Source: Anaerolineae bacterium (GTDB lineage: Bacteria; Chloroflexota; Anaerolineae; Aggregatilineales; JAFGMM01). Taken from it: a stretch of DNA of 64,000 bases. Of the stretch, positions 1-8,157 are shown piece after piece; within the stretch, counting starts at the first letter, position 1; every line of letters begins with the position of its first letter. The DNA lies in the NCBI GenBank assembly GCA_027494055.1, contig JAOSJO010000022.1, forward strand, positions 124,001 through 188,000. The letters run 5' to 3'. The notes under the pieces are model-generated. The model had not been told where the DNA came from. It did no database searches and saw only the letters and a list, made by a program, of their open reading frames with translations. The position numbers and the translations under genes were made by a program.

Positions 1-1128
1 CGAGGCCGCCGCCGCCGGCGGGAGACAGACCTCCGCCACGCCGATCAGCCGCCACGGGAACGCGACCAGGCTCCCCAGCGGCAGCGCCCGCCAGACCGTT
101 TCGGCGGCGGGCAACACCATGAGCACGCAGACGAGCAGCCCCGCCACGCCGAGGATCACGTGCGCCCGCGCGCGGCGGCTCAGCCCATAGCGCGGGTGCA
201 GCGCCGCCAGCCCCAGCAACGCGAGGACGACCTGCGCCGTGCCGAGGTTGTGCGGCATCGGCGGGTTGAGCGCGGCGCGGTCCAGCGCGGGCGAGGGCGC
301 GAGCAACTCGTCCAGCGCGACGAAGTTGAGCGACACGTTGAACATGCCGCGCTCGATGGCCGCGATGTTGGTGTGCGGCAACTCGGCAAGCGCCGGGACC
401 CAGAAGACCGCCGCCAGCGCCAGGCCGAGCGCCAGCCCGCCGACGCCCGCCGCCAGGCTGCGGGCGCGGAACCTGGGACGCGCGCCCTCCGCGCCCAGCG
501 GCGCGAGCAGCGCATACGCGGCGGCGAACGGCGCGAAGAGGAACGCGGTGGGGTGGTGGACGAGTATCAGCGCGGCGAAGGCGACCCCGACCCCCGCCGC
601 CCGCGCCGGGGAGGGCCGGCGCACGGCCCGCGCCAGCGCCCAGAGCGCCCAGGGCATCAGCCCCATCGCCACGAACTGCGCGAGGTTGCCCTGCACCCAC
701 AGTTCGCGGAAGCGGAACGGCGCGTAAGCGTAGACCGCCGCCCCCAGGAGCGCGGGCAGCGTGGGGAGGAAGGCGCGCACGAAGAGGTACGCGCCAGCGG
801 CGTAGAGCGCCAGCCCCACCGCCTGCAGGAGGAGCATCGCCGTCACGGGCGCGACGCCGAAGTTGACCAGCAACCCTCCCGCGATGTGCACCCCCGGCGC
901 GTAGAAGTTGTGGATGGGGTAGCCGTAACCCAGGTGCAGGTGCGGCCCCCAGCGCGGCCAGAGATAGCCAGCGCGCAGGTTGAGTGCGGCGCTCACCGTG
1001 CGGTGCAGGTGCACCTGCCCGTCGGCGGTGGGCGCAAGGCCGCCGGCCAGCGTGGGCAGGAGCGCCGGCAGGATCAGCAGCGCCGCCAGGAGGAGAGCCA
1101 GAGTCACTTGAGATCGCAGTCGTGACAT
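1..1128 (-). CDS. Polytopic membrane protein, probable GT-C-like, partial
   Basis: Open on the minus strand from ATG at 1128 to the window edge (376 codons, C-terminus missing). The protein starts MSRLRSQVTLALLLAALLIL, a hydrophobic first segment, followed by a loop with GQVHLHRTVSAALNLRAGY and many further hydrophobic segments rich in Ala/Leu. The early luminal loop (QVHLHR, then LWPRWGPHLHLGYGYP) resembles the large membrane proteins annotated in Chloroflexota as 6-pyruvoyl-tetrahydropterin-synthase-related or YfhO-like, which are taken to be GT-C glycosyltransferases. That assignment is by recall of the pattern; no catalytic residue is proven. It lies downstream of the ABC-F gene on the same strand, with a short palindrome between them. 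Confidence 0.7.
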   Translation of the reverse strand, partial: MSRLRSQVTLALLLAALLILPALLPTLAGGLAPTADGQVHLHRTVSAALNLRAGYLWPRWGPHLHLGYGYPIHNFYAPGVHIAGGLLVNFGVAPVTAMLLLQAVGLALYAAGAYLFVRAFLPTLPALLGAAVYAYAPFRFRELWVQGNLAQFVAMGLMPWALWALARAVRRPSPARAAGVGVAFAALILVHHPTAFLFAPFAAAYALLAPLGAEGARPRFRARSLAAGVGGLALGLALAAVFWVPALAELPHTNIAAIERGMFNVSLNFVALDELLAPSPALDRAALNPPMPHNLGTAQVVLALLGLAALHPRYGLSRRARAHVILGVAGLLVCVLMVLPAAETVWRALPLGSLVAFPWRLIGVAEVCLPPAAAAS

Positions 1129-1137
1129 GAACGACCT

Positions 1138-1158
1138 GGGCGACCCGCCGGGTCGCCC
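1138..1158. repeat. Palindrome, GGGCGACCCG type
   Basis: Two 10-base arms, GGGCGACCCG and CGGGTCGCCC, separated by one base, in the short gap between two minus-strand genes. A longer version of the same palindrome occurs at 39703-39729. It belongs to the set of dispersed palindromes in this window and may also act as a 3' hairpin for the ABC-F transcript. Confidence 0.7.
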
Positions 1159-1190
1159 CTACTGCATTGTCCCGCGCTCCGGGGATTGTA

Positions 1191-2873
1191 TCACACGCGG
1201 CTCGCTTCCCCCGCCGCCTCCAGGTAGTCCGTATACCCGCCCTCGAAGGCGCGCAGTTGCCCGCCGTCCAGTTCGACTACCCGGTCTACCATGCGGTCCA
1301 GGAAGTAGCGGTCGTGCGAGATGGCGAGGACCGCCCCCTCGAATTCGTCCAGCGCGCTCTCCAGCGCCTCCACGGAGGGGATGTCCAGGTTGTTGGTCGG
1401 CTCGTCGAGCAGGAGCAGGTTGGGCTTTGCCAGCATCAGCGACAGCAGTTGCAGCCGGCTGCGTTCGCCGCCGCTGAGCGTGCCAATGGGCTGCCGCACC
1501 TGCTCGTAGGTGAACAGAAACTTGATGAGCAACGTCACCGCGCCGCTCTCGCTCATGGGCTGCGCGTCGCGGACGAGGTCGAGCGGCGTGCGGTCGAGCC
1601 AGGCGTCGAGCGTCTGGTGTTCCTGCGCGTAATAGCCGACGCGCACGCTCGGCCCGATGGCGACCTCACCCGCCAGCGGAATCAACTCGCCCAGGATCAG
1701 GCGGAAGAGCACCGACTTGCCCGCGCCGTTGGGGCCGATCAGTCCCACGCGCTCGCCGTGCCGCAGCAGGAAGTCCAGGTCCACGAAGAGCAGGTCGTCA
1801 TCGAAGCCCATCGCCAGCTTCTTGATTTCGAGCACCTTGTCGCTGCCGCGCCAGCCCTTCAGCGCCTGCAGGTCCATCTTGCGGCGCTCGCGCACCGCCT
1901 CGATGATCTCGCCGTTGGCCTCCATGCGCTCCAGCATCTTGCGCCGGCTGCGCGCCTGCCGGATGTGGCGCTCGTTCACCACCAGGCTCGCCCAGTGCTC
2001 GAAGCGCGCAATCGCTGCCTCGATGCGCGCGATCTCTTTCTGCTGCGCGGCGTATGCCTGCTGCTGGCGCAGGCGGCGCAACGCGCGCTCGGTGGCGTAG
2101 GCGGTGTAGTTGCCGGGATAGACGGTGAGCCGGCCGTCTTCCAGTTCTGCGATCTGCGTCGCCACCTCGTCGAGCAGGTAGCGGTCGTGCGACACGATGA
2201 CCACCGCGCCGTCGTAACCCTGGATGAACGCCTCCAGGCGGCGCTTGGCGGCCAGGTCGAGGTGGTTGTCCGGCTCGTCGAGCAGCAGCAGCGTGGGCGC
2301 TTCGGCGGCCAGCCGCGCCAGCGCGACGAGCTTCTTCTGCCCGCCGCTGAGCGCGTCCGTCGGCAGGTCGAGGTCGCCCGGCGCAAACCCCAGGTGGCTG
2401 AGGAGCGCCCGCACCCTGTTGGCGTGGCGCGGACCCCCAAGCGCCTCATAGGAGGCGAGCAGCCACTCCTGCCGCCCCAGCGCCCGCGCGAGCCGGTCCG
2501 GGTCGTCATAGACCGCCGGGTCCGCGAGCTGCGCCTCGATCCGCGAAAGCTCGGCCTCCACGCGCGCCAGGTCCGGCGGCAGCGTCATCGCCGCTTCGAG
2601 CACGGTGCGTCCGGGCGCGAGCGCGACATCCTGCGGCAGATAGCCCACGCTCACCCCGCGCTGCCGCACGACCGCGCCCTCGGTCGAGGCCTCGACAGAC
2701 GCCCCGTCCGAAAACAGCACGTCGGCGATGAGCTTGAGCAGGCTGGACTTGCCCGACCCATTCGGGCCAACCAGCCCGACGCGGTCGCGTTCGTCGATGG
2801 CCCAGCCCAGGTCGCGGAAGATCACCCGGCCGGCGTAATTCAGCGTGACGTGGTCGATATTGACGATAATCAT
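1191..2873 (-). CDS. ABC-F family ATPase
   Basis: Soluble protein of 560 residues with two ABC domains and no membrane segment, as in the ABC-F (EttA/Uup/antibiotic-resistance) proteins that act on the ribosome. Walker A motifs GPNGSGKSS and GPNGAGKSV, signature motifs LSGGQKKLVALA and LSGGERSRLQLL, Walker B LLLLDEPDNHLD and LLLLDEPTNNLD are all visible; the first has Asp where DEPT is usual. A charged linker with many Arg/Gln (QQQAYAAQQKEIARIEAAI) joins the domains. The frame stays open upstream to 3278, but I choose ATG at 2873 (MIIVNIDHVTLNYAG) because GGGAGG sits just before it and the family starts there. The leader carries a promoter and terminator, suggesting regulated expression. Which ABC-F subgroup it belongs to cannot be decided here. 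Confidence 0.92.
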   Translation of the reverse strand: MIIVNIDHVTLNYAGRVIFRDLGWAIDERDRVGLVGPNGSGKSSLLKLIADVLFSDGASVEASTEGAVVRQRGVSVGYLPQDVALAPGRTVLEAAMTLPPDLARVEAELSRIEAQLADPAVYDDPDRLARALGRQEWLLASYEALGGPRHANRVRALLSHLGFAPGDLDLPTDALSGGQKKLVALARLAAEAPTLLLLDEPDNHLDLAAKRRLEAFIQGYDGAVVIVSHDRYLLDEVATQIAELEDGRLTVYPGNYTAYATERALRRLRQQQAYAAQQKEIARIEAAIARFEHWASLVVNERHIRQARSRRKMLERMEANGEIIEAVRERRKMDLQALKGWRGSDKVLEIKKLAMGFDDDLLFVDLDFLLRHGERVGLIGPNGAGKSVLFRLILGELIPLAGEVAIGPSVRVGYYAQEHQTLDAWLDRTPLDLVRDAQPMSESGAVTLLIKFLFTYEQVRQPIGTLSGGERSRLQLLSLMLAKPNLLLLDEPTNNLDIPSVEALESALDEFEGAVLAISHDRYFLDRMVDRVVELDGGQLRAFEGGYTDYLEAAGEASRV

Positions 2874-2906
2874 CTCATCCCTCCCGGCGCGACGCGCCCG
2901 CCGCAT

Positions 2907-2940
2907 AAAAAACGGCCACGCGCGTGCGCCCGTGGCCGTT
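2907..2940 (-). terminator. Intrinsic terminator in the ABC-F leader
   Basis: On the minus strand the arms AACGGCCACG and CGTGGCCGTT (10 of 10 paired, 10-base loop) are followed by a run of T. The hairpin ends only 34 bases before the ABC-F start codon and lies after a promoter, so it would stop transcription before the gene unless read through. The 7-base sequence GTGCGCC in the leader (complement of 2971-2977) can pair with GGCGCAC in the loop (complement of 2924-2930), a possible competing stem. Confidence 0.8.
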
Positions 2941-3056
2941 ATTAATACCGAACGTATTACTCCGTCAGCAGGCGCACCTCTCCCAGGCCCCTCCAGGACG
3001 GACGTAATGCGGCAGCGCGAAATCAGCGTGAAGTAACCAACGTAGACCATGCCCGC

Positions 3057-3086
3057 ATTGTACCCAGAAAGCGCCCCGCCGGGCAA
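3057..3086 (-). promoter_or_regulatory. Promoter of the ABC-F leader
   Basis: On the minus strand TTGCCC (3086-3081), an 18-base spacer, and TACAAT (3062-3057). Transcription would start near 3050 and give a leader of about 175 bases. An ATG at 3050-3048 (MVYVGYFTLISRC...) is in frame with the ABC-F gene and runs through the terminator, so a leader peptide is possible. Confidence 0.5.
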
Positions 3087-3130
3087 AAGCAACCATTCAA
3101 TGACAAAGTCCGGGGCGGCAACGCAGATTA

Positions 3131-3215
3131 GAAGCACGAAGCCACGAAAGGCGCGAAAACGCGGAAAAAAACCGCCCAATCCTTTCGTGGCTTCGCGTGT
3201 TTCGTGCTTTCGTGT
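3131..3215. repeat. Inverted repeat of the CACGAAGCCACGAAAG kind
   Basis: The sequence AGCACGAAGCCACGAAAGG near 3132 faces CCTTTCGTGGCTTCGCGTG near 3181, with further short CACGAAA/TTTCGTG copies. It lies between the ABC-F leader and citrate synthase. It looks like an intergenic repeat of low-complexity CGAA units; related CGAATAACGCGAATTACG sequence is found near 39779 and 53900. I see no gene in 3100-3330. Confidence 0.5.
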
Positions 3216-3333
3216 TACGCATCTGGGTGCGTGTATCTCCGTTCCAGAACTTTGCCATGCTGTCAAAAGCAACCGCACGCCCGGCTGGGCGCGCGGCTCC
3301 GCCCGTGATTACAATCTCTTTGCCAGAAGGTGG

Positions 3334-3362
3334 TTGTACGGCCCATTGGCGGATGTTATACT
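3334..3362 (+). promoter_or_regulatory. Probable citrate synthase promoter
   Basis: TTGTAC, a 17-base spacer and TATACT on the plus strand. The predicted start near 3369 gives a leader of about 210 bases before citrate synthase. The leader contains a small palindrome around 3447-3463 (GCCGACC and GGTCGGC arms) and outer arms CTCGCCCC/GGGGCGAG, which look like part of an intergenic repeat. Confidence 0.5.
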
Positions 3363-3579
3363 TCGTGCCCATGTATTGGGCGTCCGCCAGACAAGACAAG
3401 AAGATGCTGTTGGCTCATTGGCGCCGCGTGTTCCTCCTCGCCCCGCCGACCGTCGGTCGGCACGCCCTCTTTCCCTGTGGGAGGGGGGAATCAGGGGCGA
3501 GCGGTGGTTCGCCAGCAGCATCATTGAACGGCATTCCCCCACTGTGTACCTTTTCTAATCGTAACCAGGAGCAAACAAC

Positions 3580-4734
3580 ATGACAGATGCTGCCATGACC
3601 AAGAAAGGCCTCGAAGGGGTCGTGATTGCACAGACCCGTTTGAGCAAGGTTTTCGGCGACGAAGGCCGCCTGATCTACTGCGGGTACGACATCCACGATC
3701 TGGCGCAGCACGCCAGCTTCGAAGAAGTCGTTTACCTGCTGTGGCACAAGGAACTGCCGACCAGGGCGCAGCTTGATGACTTCAAGGCGAGCAAGCACGA
3801 CTGCACCGAAATCCCCGACTTCATCTTCGACCACATGACGTATTACGCCAAAAACGCGCACCCCATGGCGGCGCTGCGCACGGCGGTGAGCGGGCTGGCG
3901 ATGTGGGACCCGGTCCCGGACGACACCACGCCGGAGCACATCGCGCACGCCGCCTGCCAGATCACGTGGGCGATGCCGGCCATCATCGCCGGCTGGGAGC
4001 GCATCCGCAACGGCAAGGAGCCTATTGCCTCACGCGACGGCGAGCTGGACCACGCCGCCAACTTCCTGTGGATGCTGAAGGGCGAGGCGCCAGACGCGCT
4101 TTCGGTGCGCGTGCTCGACACGTACCTGATTCTGCTGGCGGACCACGGCATGAACGCCAGCACGTTCGCCGCGCGCGTCACCACCAGCACCCTCTCCGAT
4201 CTGTACAGCGCGATTACGAGCGCCATCGGCACGCTCAAGGGCGCGGCGCACGGCGGCGCAAACGAGGCGGCCATGCGCCAGTTCGTGGAAATCGGCGCGG
4301 TGGAGAACGTCGAGCCGTGGTTCAGGAAGGCGCGCGCCGAGGGCCGGCGCATCATGGGCATCGGCCACCGCGTCTACAAGACGCAGGACCCGCGCGCGGT
4401 CGAACTCGCCGCCATCGCGGAGAAGCTCGCTGAGCAGAAGGGCGGCGACGTGCTCAAATACTTCACCATCGCCAAGAAGCTGGTCGAAGTCGCCCGCGCG
4501 GACGACTACTTCATCGAGCGGAACCTGTACCCGAACGTTGACTACTACTCGGCGGTGGCGCTCCACGCCGTCGGCGTGCCCATCGACCAGTTCACGCCGA
4601 TCTTCGCGATGAGCCGCATCGCCGGCTGGACCGCCCACATCCTGGAGCAGTGGGCCGACAACCGCCTCATTCGCCCGCGCGGTGACTACGTCGGCCCGGA
4701 CCACCTCACGTGGAAGCCGATTGACGCGCGGTAG
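3580..4734 (+). CDS. gltA: Citrate synthase
   Basis: 384 residues, the length of the smaller (type I, non-allosteric) bacterial citrate synthases or 2-methylcitrate synthases. It condenses oxaloacetate with acetyl-CoA in the TCA cycle. The catalytic triad of the family is present: His224 in AHGGANEAAM, His263 in GIGHRVYKTQDPRA and Asp321 in NVDYYS. The C-terminal signature SRIAGWTAHILEQ and RLIRPR is also typical. AGGAG lies about ten bases before ATG 3580; ATG 3595 (MTKKGL) is an alternative start. A strong hairpin terminator follows, so the gene is probably transcribed alone. Citrate and 2-methylcitrate synthases cannot be separated by eye. Confidence 0.95.
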   Translation: MTDAAMTKKGLEGVVIAQTRLSKVFGDEGRLIYCGYDIHDLAQHASFEEVVYLLWHKELPTRAQLDDFKASKHDCTEIPDFIFDHMTYYAKNAHPMAALRTAVSGLAMWDPVPDDTTPEHIAHAACQITWAMPAIIAGWERIRNGKEPIASRDGELDHAANFLWMLKGEAPDALSVRVLDTYLILLADHGMNASTFAARVTTSTLSDLYSAITSAIGTLKGAAHGGANEAAMRQFVEIGAVENVEPWFRKARAEGRRIMGIGHRVYKTQDPRAVELAAIAEKLAEQKGGDVLKYFTIAKKLVEVARADDYFIERNLYPNVDYYSAVALHAVGVPIDQFTPIFAMSRIAGWTAHILEQWADNRLIRPRGDYVGPDHLTWKPIDAR

Positions 4735-4768
4735 CGCTGCATAGCCTTCTCGCCTACCCGAATCGAAG

Positions 4769-4798
4769 GGGGCGCGCCGCTGAAGCGCGCCCCTTTTT
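4769..4798 (+). terminator. Intrinsic terminator after citrate synthase
   Basis: Arms GGGGCGCGC and GCGCGCCCC with a 7-base loop, followed by TTTTT, 35 bases after the citrate synthase stop. Confidence 0.9.
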
Positions 4799-4815
4799 GC
4801 GCCCGGTCGCGCCGG

Positions 4816-5658
4816 TCAGCGCAGGTAGGCCGCAATCACCACCGGCAGCGGGTCGAGCGAGGGGACCCATTTTGTGAAGCCGCCGACCTGCACGTGCAGC
4901 GCGGTCGAGCCGCCGCCGTCCAGGTTAAGCGCGGCGTCGAGGCCGAAATCCGCCGCCGCGAGCCACTGGCTCGCCTCGTGCAGCGTCAGACCCCCGCCGG
5001 CACGACGAGGAACACGGCCCGCCCCTCCCGGTCCACCCCCGACGATGGTGCGCCGCGACAGCACATCTTTCGGGTCCTCCGGATACGCGGGCGCGCCGCC
5101 GGGGTTCAGCAACATCGGGAAGGCCTGCACCGCCTGCTCAAGCGGCTCGCCGGGGAGGTACGGCTCCAGCGCCAGCGCGCGCACGCGGACGCGCCCGCCG
5201 GCGACCTGGAACATCCCGCCGTAGCCCTCATAAGACTGCCCGTGCGCGCGTCCGTCGCTCACGAGCAGCCCCAGCGCGGCGAACTCAGGCGTGAAGAACC
5301 CGCCGTTGATGAGGAAGTGCGCGTCAGTCTGCCTGACCCACTCGTTGATGGCGCGCGGTTCGCCGGGCGCGTAATGCACGCGGAACGTCACCGCCGCCGG
5401 GTCGATGCGCACCGCGTAGACCACCGTGCGGCGGCGCGTCTCCGGGTTGGGGTAGAAGCTCAGCTCGCGCCACGCGATCCCATTGGCGACCAACTGCCAC
5501 CCGCTGTCTTCGGCCTGGCGGTCGTCCCCCGCTGGCGTGGGCGTCGCTGCGGGCGGCGGCGGGGTGGCCGTGCCCGCGCCCGGCAGGTTGCGGAAGCACC
5601 CCGCAAGCAGCAGCGCGCCCAGGGCGACAAGGCAGGCGGACAGGATACGTTTGCGCAT
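4816..5658 (-). CDS. Lipoprotein with phosphodiester glycosidase (NAGPA-type) domain
   Basis: Starts MRKRILSACLVALGALLLAG followed by Cys, a lipobox, then a Pro/Thr/Ala linker, so it is probably anchored outside the membrane. The domain beginning near residue 50 has the family landmarks LINGGFFTPEF, GYGGMFQV, SRRTIVG and NLDGGGSTALH, known from NAGPA (uncovering enzyme) and bacterial YigE/DUF2233 proteins that cleave phosphodiester-linked sugars. ATG 5658 is preferred to 5673 because GAGGAA precedes it. Between roughly 5038 and 4990 the frame slips and returns: the next frame reads VDREGRAVFLVVPAG, the expected family sequence, so two compensating single-base errors in G runs are likely. Confidence 0.85.
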   Translation of the reverse strand: MRKRILSACLVALGALLLAGCFRNLPGAGTATPPPPAATPTPAGDDRQAEDSGWQLVANGIAWRELSFYPNPETRRRTVVYAVRIDPAAVTFRVHYAPGEPRAINEWVRQTDAHFLINGGFFTPEFAALGLLVSDGRAHGQSYEGYGGMFQVAGGRVRVRALALEPYLPGEPLEQAVQAFPMLLNPGGAPAYPEDPKDVLSRRTIVGGGPGGAGRVPRRAGGGLTLHEASQWLAAADFGLDAALNLDGGGSTALHVQVGGFTKWVPSLDPLPVVIAAYLR

Positions 5659-5733
5659 CGGTTCCTCACTCAAGCAGGCTACGCGGGAAAAGGATACAGC
5701 GCGGTGCGCGCCGGACCAGTCCGAGCCGGCGCG

Positions 5734-6444
5734 TCACAGCGCCCTGGCAAGCCACGCGGGCAGGTGTTCGAGCAAGCGCGCCATGATCTCGCGGGCCGCG
5801 CGATTGAAATACGCGACATTGCCGTAGGCCGCGCTGCCGCCCACACCCACCAGGTCCGTCACGCCGCGCAGGATGAGCAGGCGCACGCCGTTGCGCGCCG
5901 CAACCCACGCGATCGCGCCCGATTCCCAGTCCCCGCCACCGCGCCGAACGTCGCCTTGAGCTGGGCGTTCCTCGGCGACCAGGTCCCGGTCGCCGGAGAC
6001 CAGGAGCGTGCGGCGCACCGGCTGCGGGTCGTCCTCACCGAGCCAGGAAAGGTCGATCTCCGTGGTGTAGTGCGCCAGCGCGACCTCCTGCGGGACCATT
6101 TGCTCGATGATGTCGTACACAACCGTCCGCGCAGCCAGCACGATCTCGCCGCGCGCGATCTCGCCCTCGAAGCCGCCGCACGTTCCCAGGTTGACCAACA
6201 CCGCCGGCTGCCAGCGGTCGATGGCGTACTGCGCCGACGCGGCGGCGGCAATCTTGCCCCACCCGCCGTGCAGGAACACCACCGGCTCGCGCTGGCCGCC
6301 GACGTTCAGCCCGGCGACAAAGCACGCGCCGTAGGGCGTCACGACCGGGCTGGTGTCGGTGCCGGCGAAGTGGTCGCGCACTGCGGCCCACTCTCCGTTG
6401 GCGGAAACGACGACAACGGCGCGGATTTTGGCTGTGCTGGGCAT
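5734..6444 (-). CDS. Nucleoside phosphorylase / nucleosidase family protein
   Basis: 236 residues of the PNP/UDP phosphorylase fold. Visible landmarks are NLGTCGGFEGEIARGEIVLA (the phosphate/ribose site loop) and DWESGAIAWVA, matching the D-x-E-[SG]-A motif that binds the nucleoside. MTA/SAH nucleosidase, futalosine hydrolase or purine nucleoside phosphorylase are all possible. Around 5965-5925 the frame reads RPAQGDVRRGGG while the next frame reads AQLKATFGAVAG, so the segment before DWES is probably affected by two compensating single-base errors. It is followed on the same strand by the lipoprotein gene 60 bases on. Confidence 0.8.
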   Translation of the reverse strand: MPSTAKIRAVVVVSANGEWAAVRDHFAGTDTSPVVTPYGACFVAGLNVGGQREPVVFLHGGWGKIAAAASAQYAIDRWQPAVLVNLGTCGGFEGEIARGEIVLAARTVVYDIIEQMVPQEVALAHYTTEIDLSWLGEDDPQPVRRTLLVSGDRDLVAEERPAQGDVRRGGGDWESGAIAWVAARNGVRLLILRGVTDLVGVGGSAAYGNVAYFNRAAREIMARLLEHLPAWLARAL

Positions 6445-6544
6445 TTTGTCCCCTCGCTCCGGTTCTTGCGCCGCCGATTTTACAGCGCGCCGCGCGACAG
6501 GGAAAATCGCCGGCCGGCGTGAAGCGGGCGCGCGTCCGCGCCGG

Positions 6545-7522
6545 CTACGGCCTCCCGTGGGGAACGGGCGCGCCCTCCTTGCGGCGGTCTTCGGACCAGA
6601 CCTCGGCGCGCATCTGCGCCGCGAGGTGGCGCGCGTAGTTGAGGATCACCGTGTGCAGTTGCGCGTTGTCCGACCAGACGGCGTACTGCCGGTCTGAGGG
6701 CGGCTTCTCTGGCGTGGGGTGCTGGATGATCCAGTCTGCCAGCGCGCTGAGCGCGCCCTGGTAGTTGGCCTCGGCCCAGTCGCCGAGCGTGAAGAGCGCC
6801 GCGCCGAGGACGTAGGGGTCGCGCATCAGCTCGGTATCGTACCAGGCCACGTCGTTGAGGAAGAGCTGCCGCCCGCCCCAGTTGTGGCCGCCGTTGGGCG
6901 CGGCCTCGGTGATGGCGACCGGGACGGCGCACTCCATCGGGATCATCACGTGCGCATAGAACTGGCGGTAGCGCGTGGTGATCGCGGGGTACGCGGCGCG
7001 CAGCGCGCCGGGGATGCCGTACTCGTGCAGGCTGAGGATGTGCCCGCCCTTCCGGGCGCGCTTCAGCGACGGCGCGAGCCGGGCGAACTCGTCGATCTCT
7101 GGCGTGCCGGCGGCGAAGCTGTACAGCGCCAGGCGGAAGCCGTTCGCCTCCGCAATGTGCAGGCACGCCTCCGTGAAGAGGTTGAGCCAGATGTAGCCCG
7201 TCATATCGGACGGGTCCGGCTCGTTGAGGATTTCATAGTAGTCGGCGGGGTTCTGCCGCCAGATCGGCATGAGCGCGCCCATCCAGGCCTCGGCGGCCTG
7301 GTATGGGTTGCCCTCGAAGTTGCCCGGCGGCGTGTCGCCGACGCTGCGCGCGCGGAAGATCGTCACCGTGCGGTCGCTGTAGCCCTTCGCCTCCGCGAGC
7401 GCGCCGCCGTCGTCCACCGCCTTGACCAGCGGCACGGGCTGGCCGGCCTGCGCGCACCGGCGCAGGAAATCCCCGAAGCCGGTCCGCGACCCGATCACAA
7501 TGTGGACGCCCAGCTTGCTCAT
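6545..7522 (-). CDS. Glycoside hydrolase-like (clan GH-A) protein
   Basis: 325 residues with a TIM-barrel glycosidase pattern. Glu101 in EILNEPDPSD matches the acid/base NEP motif at the end of strand 4, and Glu206 in VAITEAAPNGG fits the nucleophile position at strand 7, about 105 residues on. His166 in SLHEYG also fits the family. No signal peptide is seen at MSKLGVHIVIGSR, unlike the surface proteins that follow, so it may be cytoplasmic. Substrate unknown. AAGGAGCC lies before the start. This is the first of five GH-A-like genes in 6.5-17.3 kb. Confidence 0.75.
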   Translation of the reverse strand: MSKLGVHIVIGSRTGFGDFLRRCAQAGQPVPLVKAVDDGGALAEAKGYSDRTVTIFRARSVGDTPPGNFEGNPYQAAEAWMGALMPIWRQNPADYYEILNEPDPSDMTGYIWLNLFTEACLHIAEANGFRLALYSFAAGTPEIDEFARLAPSLKRARKGGHILSLHEYGIPGALRAAYPAITTRYRQFYAHVMIPMECAVPVAITEAAPNGGHNWGGRQLFLNDVAWYDTELMRDPYVLGAALFTLGDWAEANYQGALSALADWIIQHPTPEKPPSDRQYAVWSDNAQLHTVILNYARHLAAQMRAEVWSEDRRKEGAPVPHGRP

Positions 7523-7640
7523 GGCGGCTCCTTAACGTAGCGCGTGCCAGCCACCGGACAAGGGTTCTCTGGCTTCCGCTCACCTATCCTGGAATTGACT
7601 CAGCCCCCGGCCATACTCGGCGGCTGAAATCCCCTTCTAC

Positions 7641-7830
7641 ATTGATTGGGTTGGGAGCAGACAGGCAAACGAAACTTCCAAGCGCCAATCAACATATTCA
7701 AGGTCTGTGTAGGGGCAAGGCATGCCTTGCCCCTACAGCCGCACGAATTTCGCGTCAAGACTCAACCCTGCCCGTCCCTGAACCATTGTATAGAGAGGAA
7801 TTCAGGGGGTGAGGCAAGAGAATGCGCCAG
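7641..7830. repeat. Dispersed repeat block A with 30-base perfect palindrome
   Basis: The core 7708-7737 is a perfect palindrome with half TGTAGGGGCAAGGCA. The flanks (for example ACAGGCAAACGAAACTTCCA and CAAGACTCAACCCTGCCCG) are clearly homologous to those around 54069-54096, and the right flank also to 63410-63480. This makes three copies of one repeat family in 64 kb. Confidence 0.85.
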
Positions 7831-7961
7831 CGTCATCTTCAAACATGCGGTCAGTGTCCGGCGGCTCGCAACGCCCGATGCAATACCTACGCTCCCACAA
7901 TGGATGCAAGTCTGGTGCCCGATTCCCGCGCTGCGGCCCCTTTTGGCCCGCACGCGGCGGC

Positions 7962-7990
7962 TTGCCAAACCCCAACCCCCCTGTTAGAAT
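7962..7990 (+). promoter_or_regulatory. Probable promoter of the surface glycosidase cluster
   Basis: TTGCCA, a 17-base spacer and TAGAAT on the plus strand, 168 bases before the first surface protein gene. Confidence 0.45.
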
Positions 7991-8157
7991 CCGCGCCGAT
8001 CTCGAAAATACAGACGGCGTGAGACATGGCAGCGCGAAAGATGGCTGCCTTGCGGCCAAGTGGCAATAGGGGGCGCACGGCCACATGGTGGACCGCGCGC
8101 CGTTGTTTCGCCAGCGATTGAGCGCATCGCCCCGACTGAGGAGGAGGCCGGAGCAAG

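Larger units (their letters stand above)
7523..8157. other. Intergenic region with dispersed repeat
   Basis: No gene is supported here. The left half holds the 130-190 base repeat block with the 30-base palindrome at 7708-7737; the right half holds the promoter at 7962-7990 and a GC-rich leader. Short open frames in both strands have no ribosome site or recognisable composition. Confidence 0.7.

Noticed and set aside
160..1125. Long Arg/Gln-rich open frame on the plus strand
   Set aside because: It is antisense to the membrane-protein gene, which has a signal-like start and helices. High GC gives long open frames on the opposite strand.
1167..2945. 592-codon open frame opposite the ABC-F gene
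   Set aside because: Composition (His/Arg/Val/Gln-rich, no motif) is that of an antisense shadow; the ABC-F motifs are on the other strand.
4894..6522. 542-codon plus-strand open frame
   Set aside because: Runs antisense through two recognised genes and the gap between them; no family pattern.
7640..8150. Small open frames of 60-110 codons in the 7.6-8.15 kb gap
   Set aside because: They cross the repeat and promoter region, have no ribosome site and no recognisable sequence.
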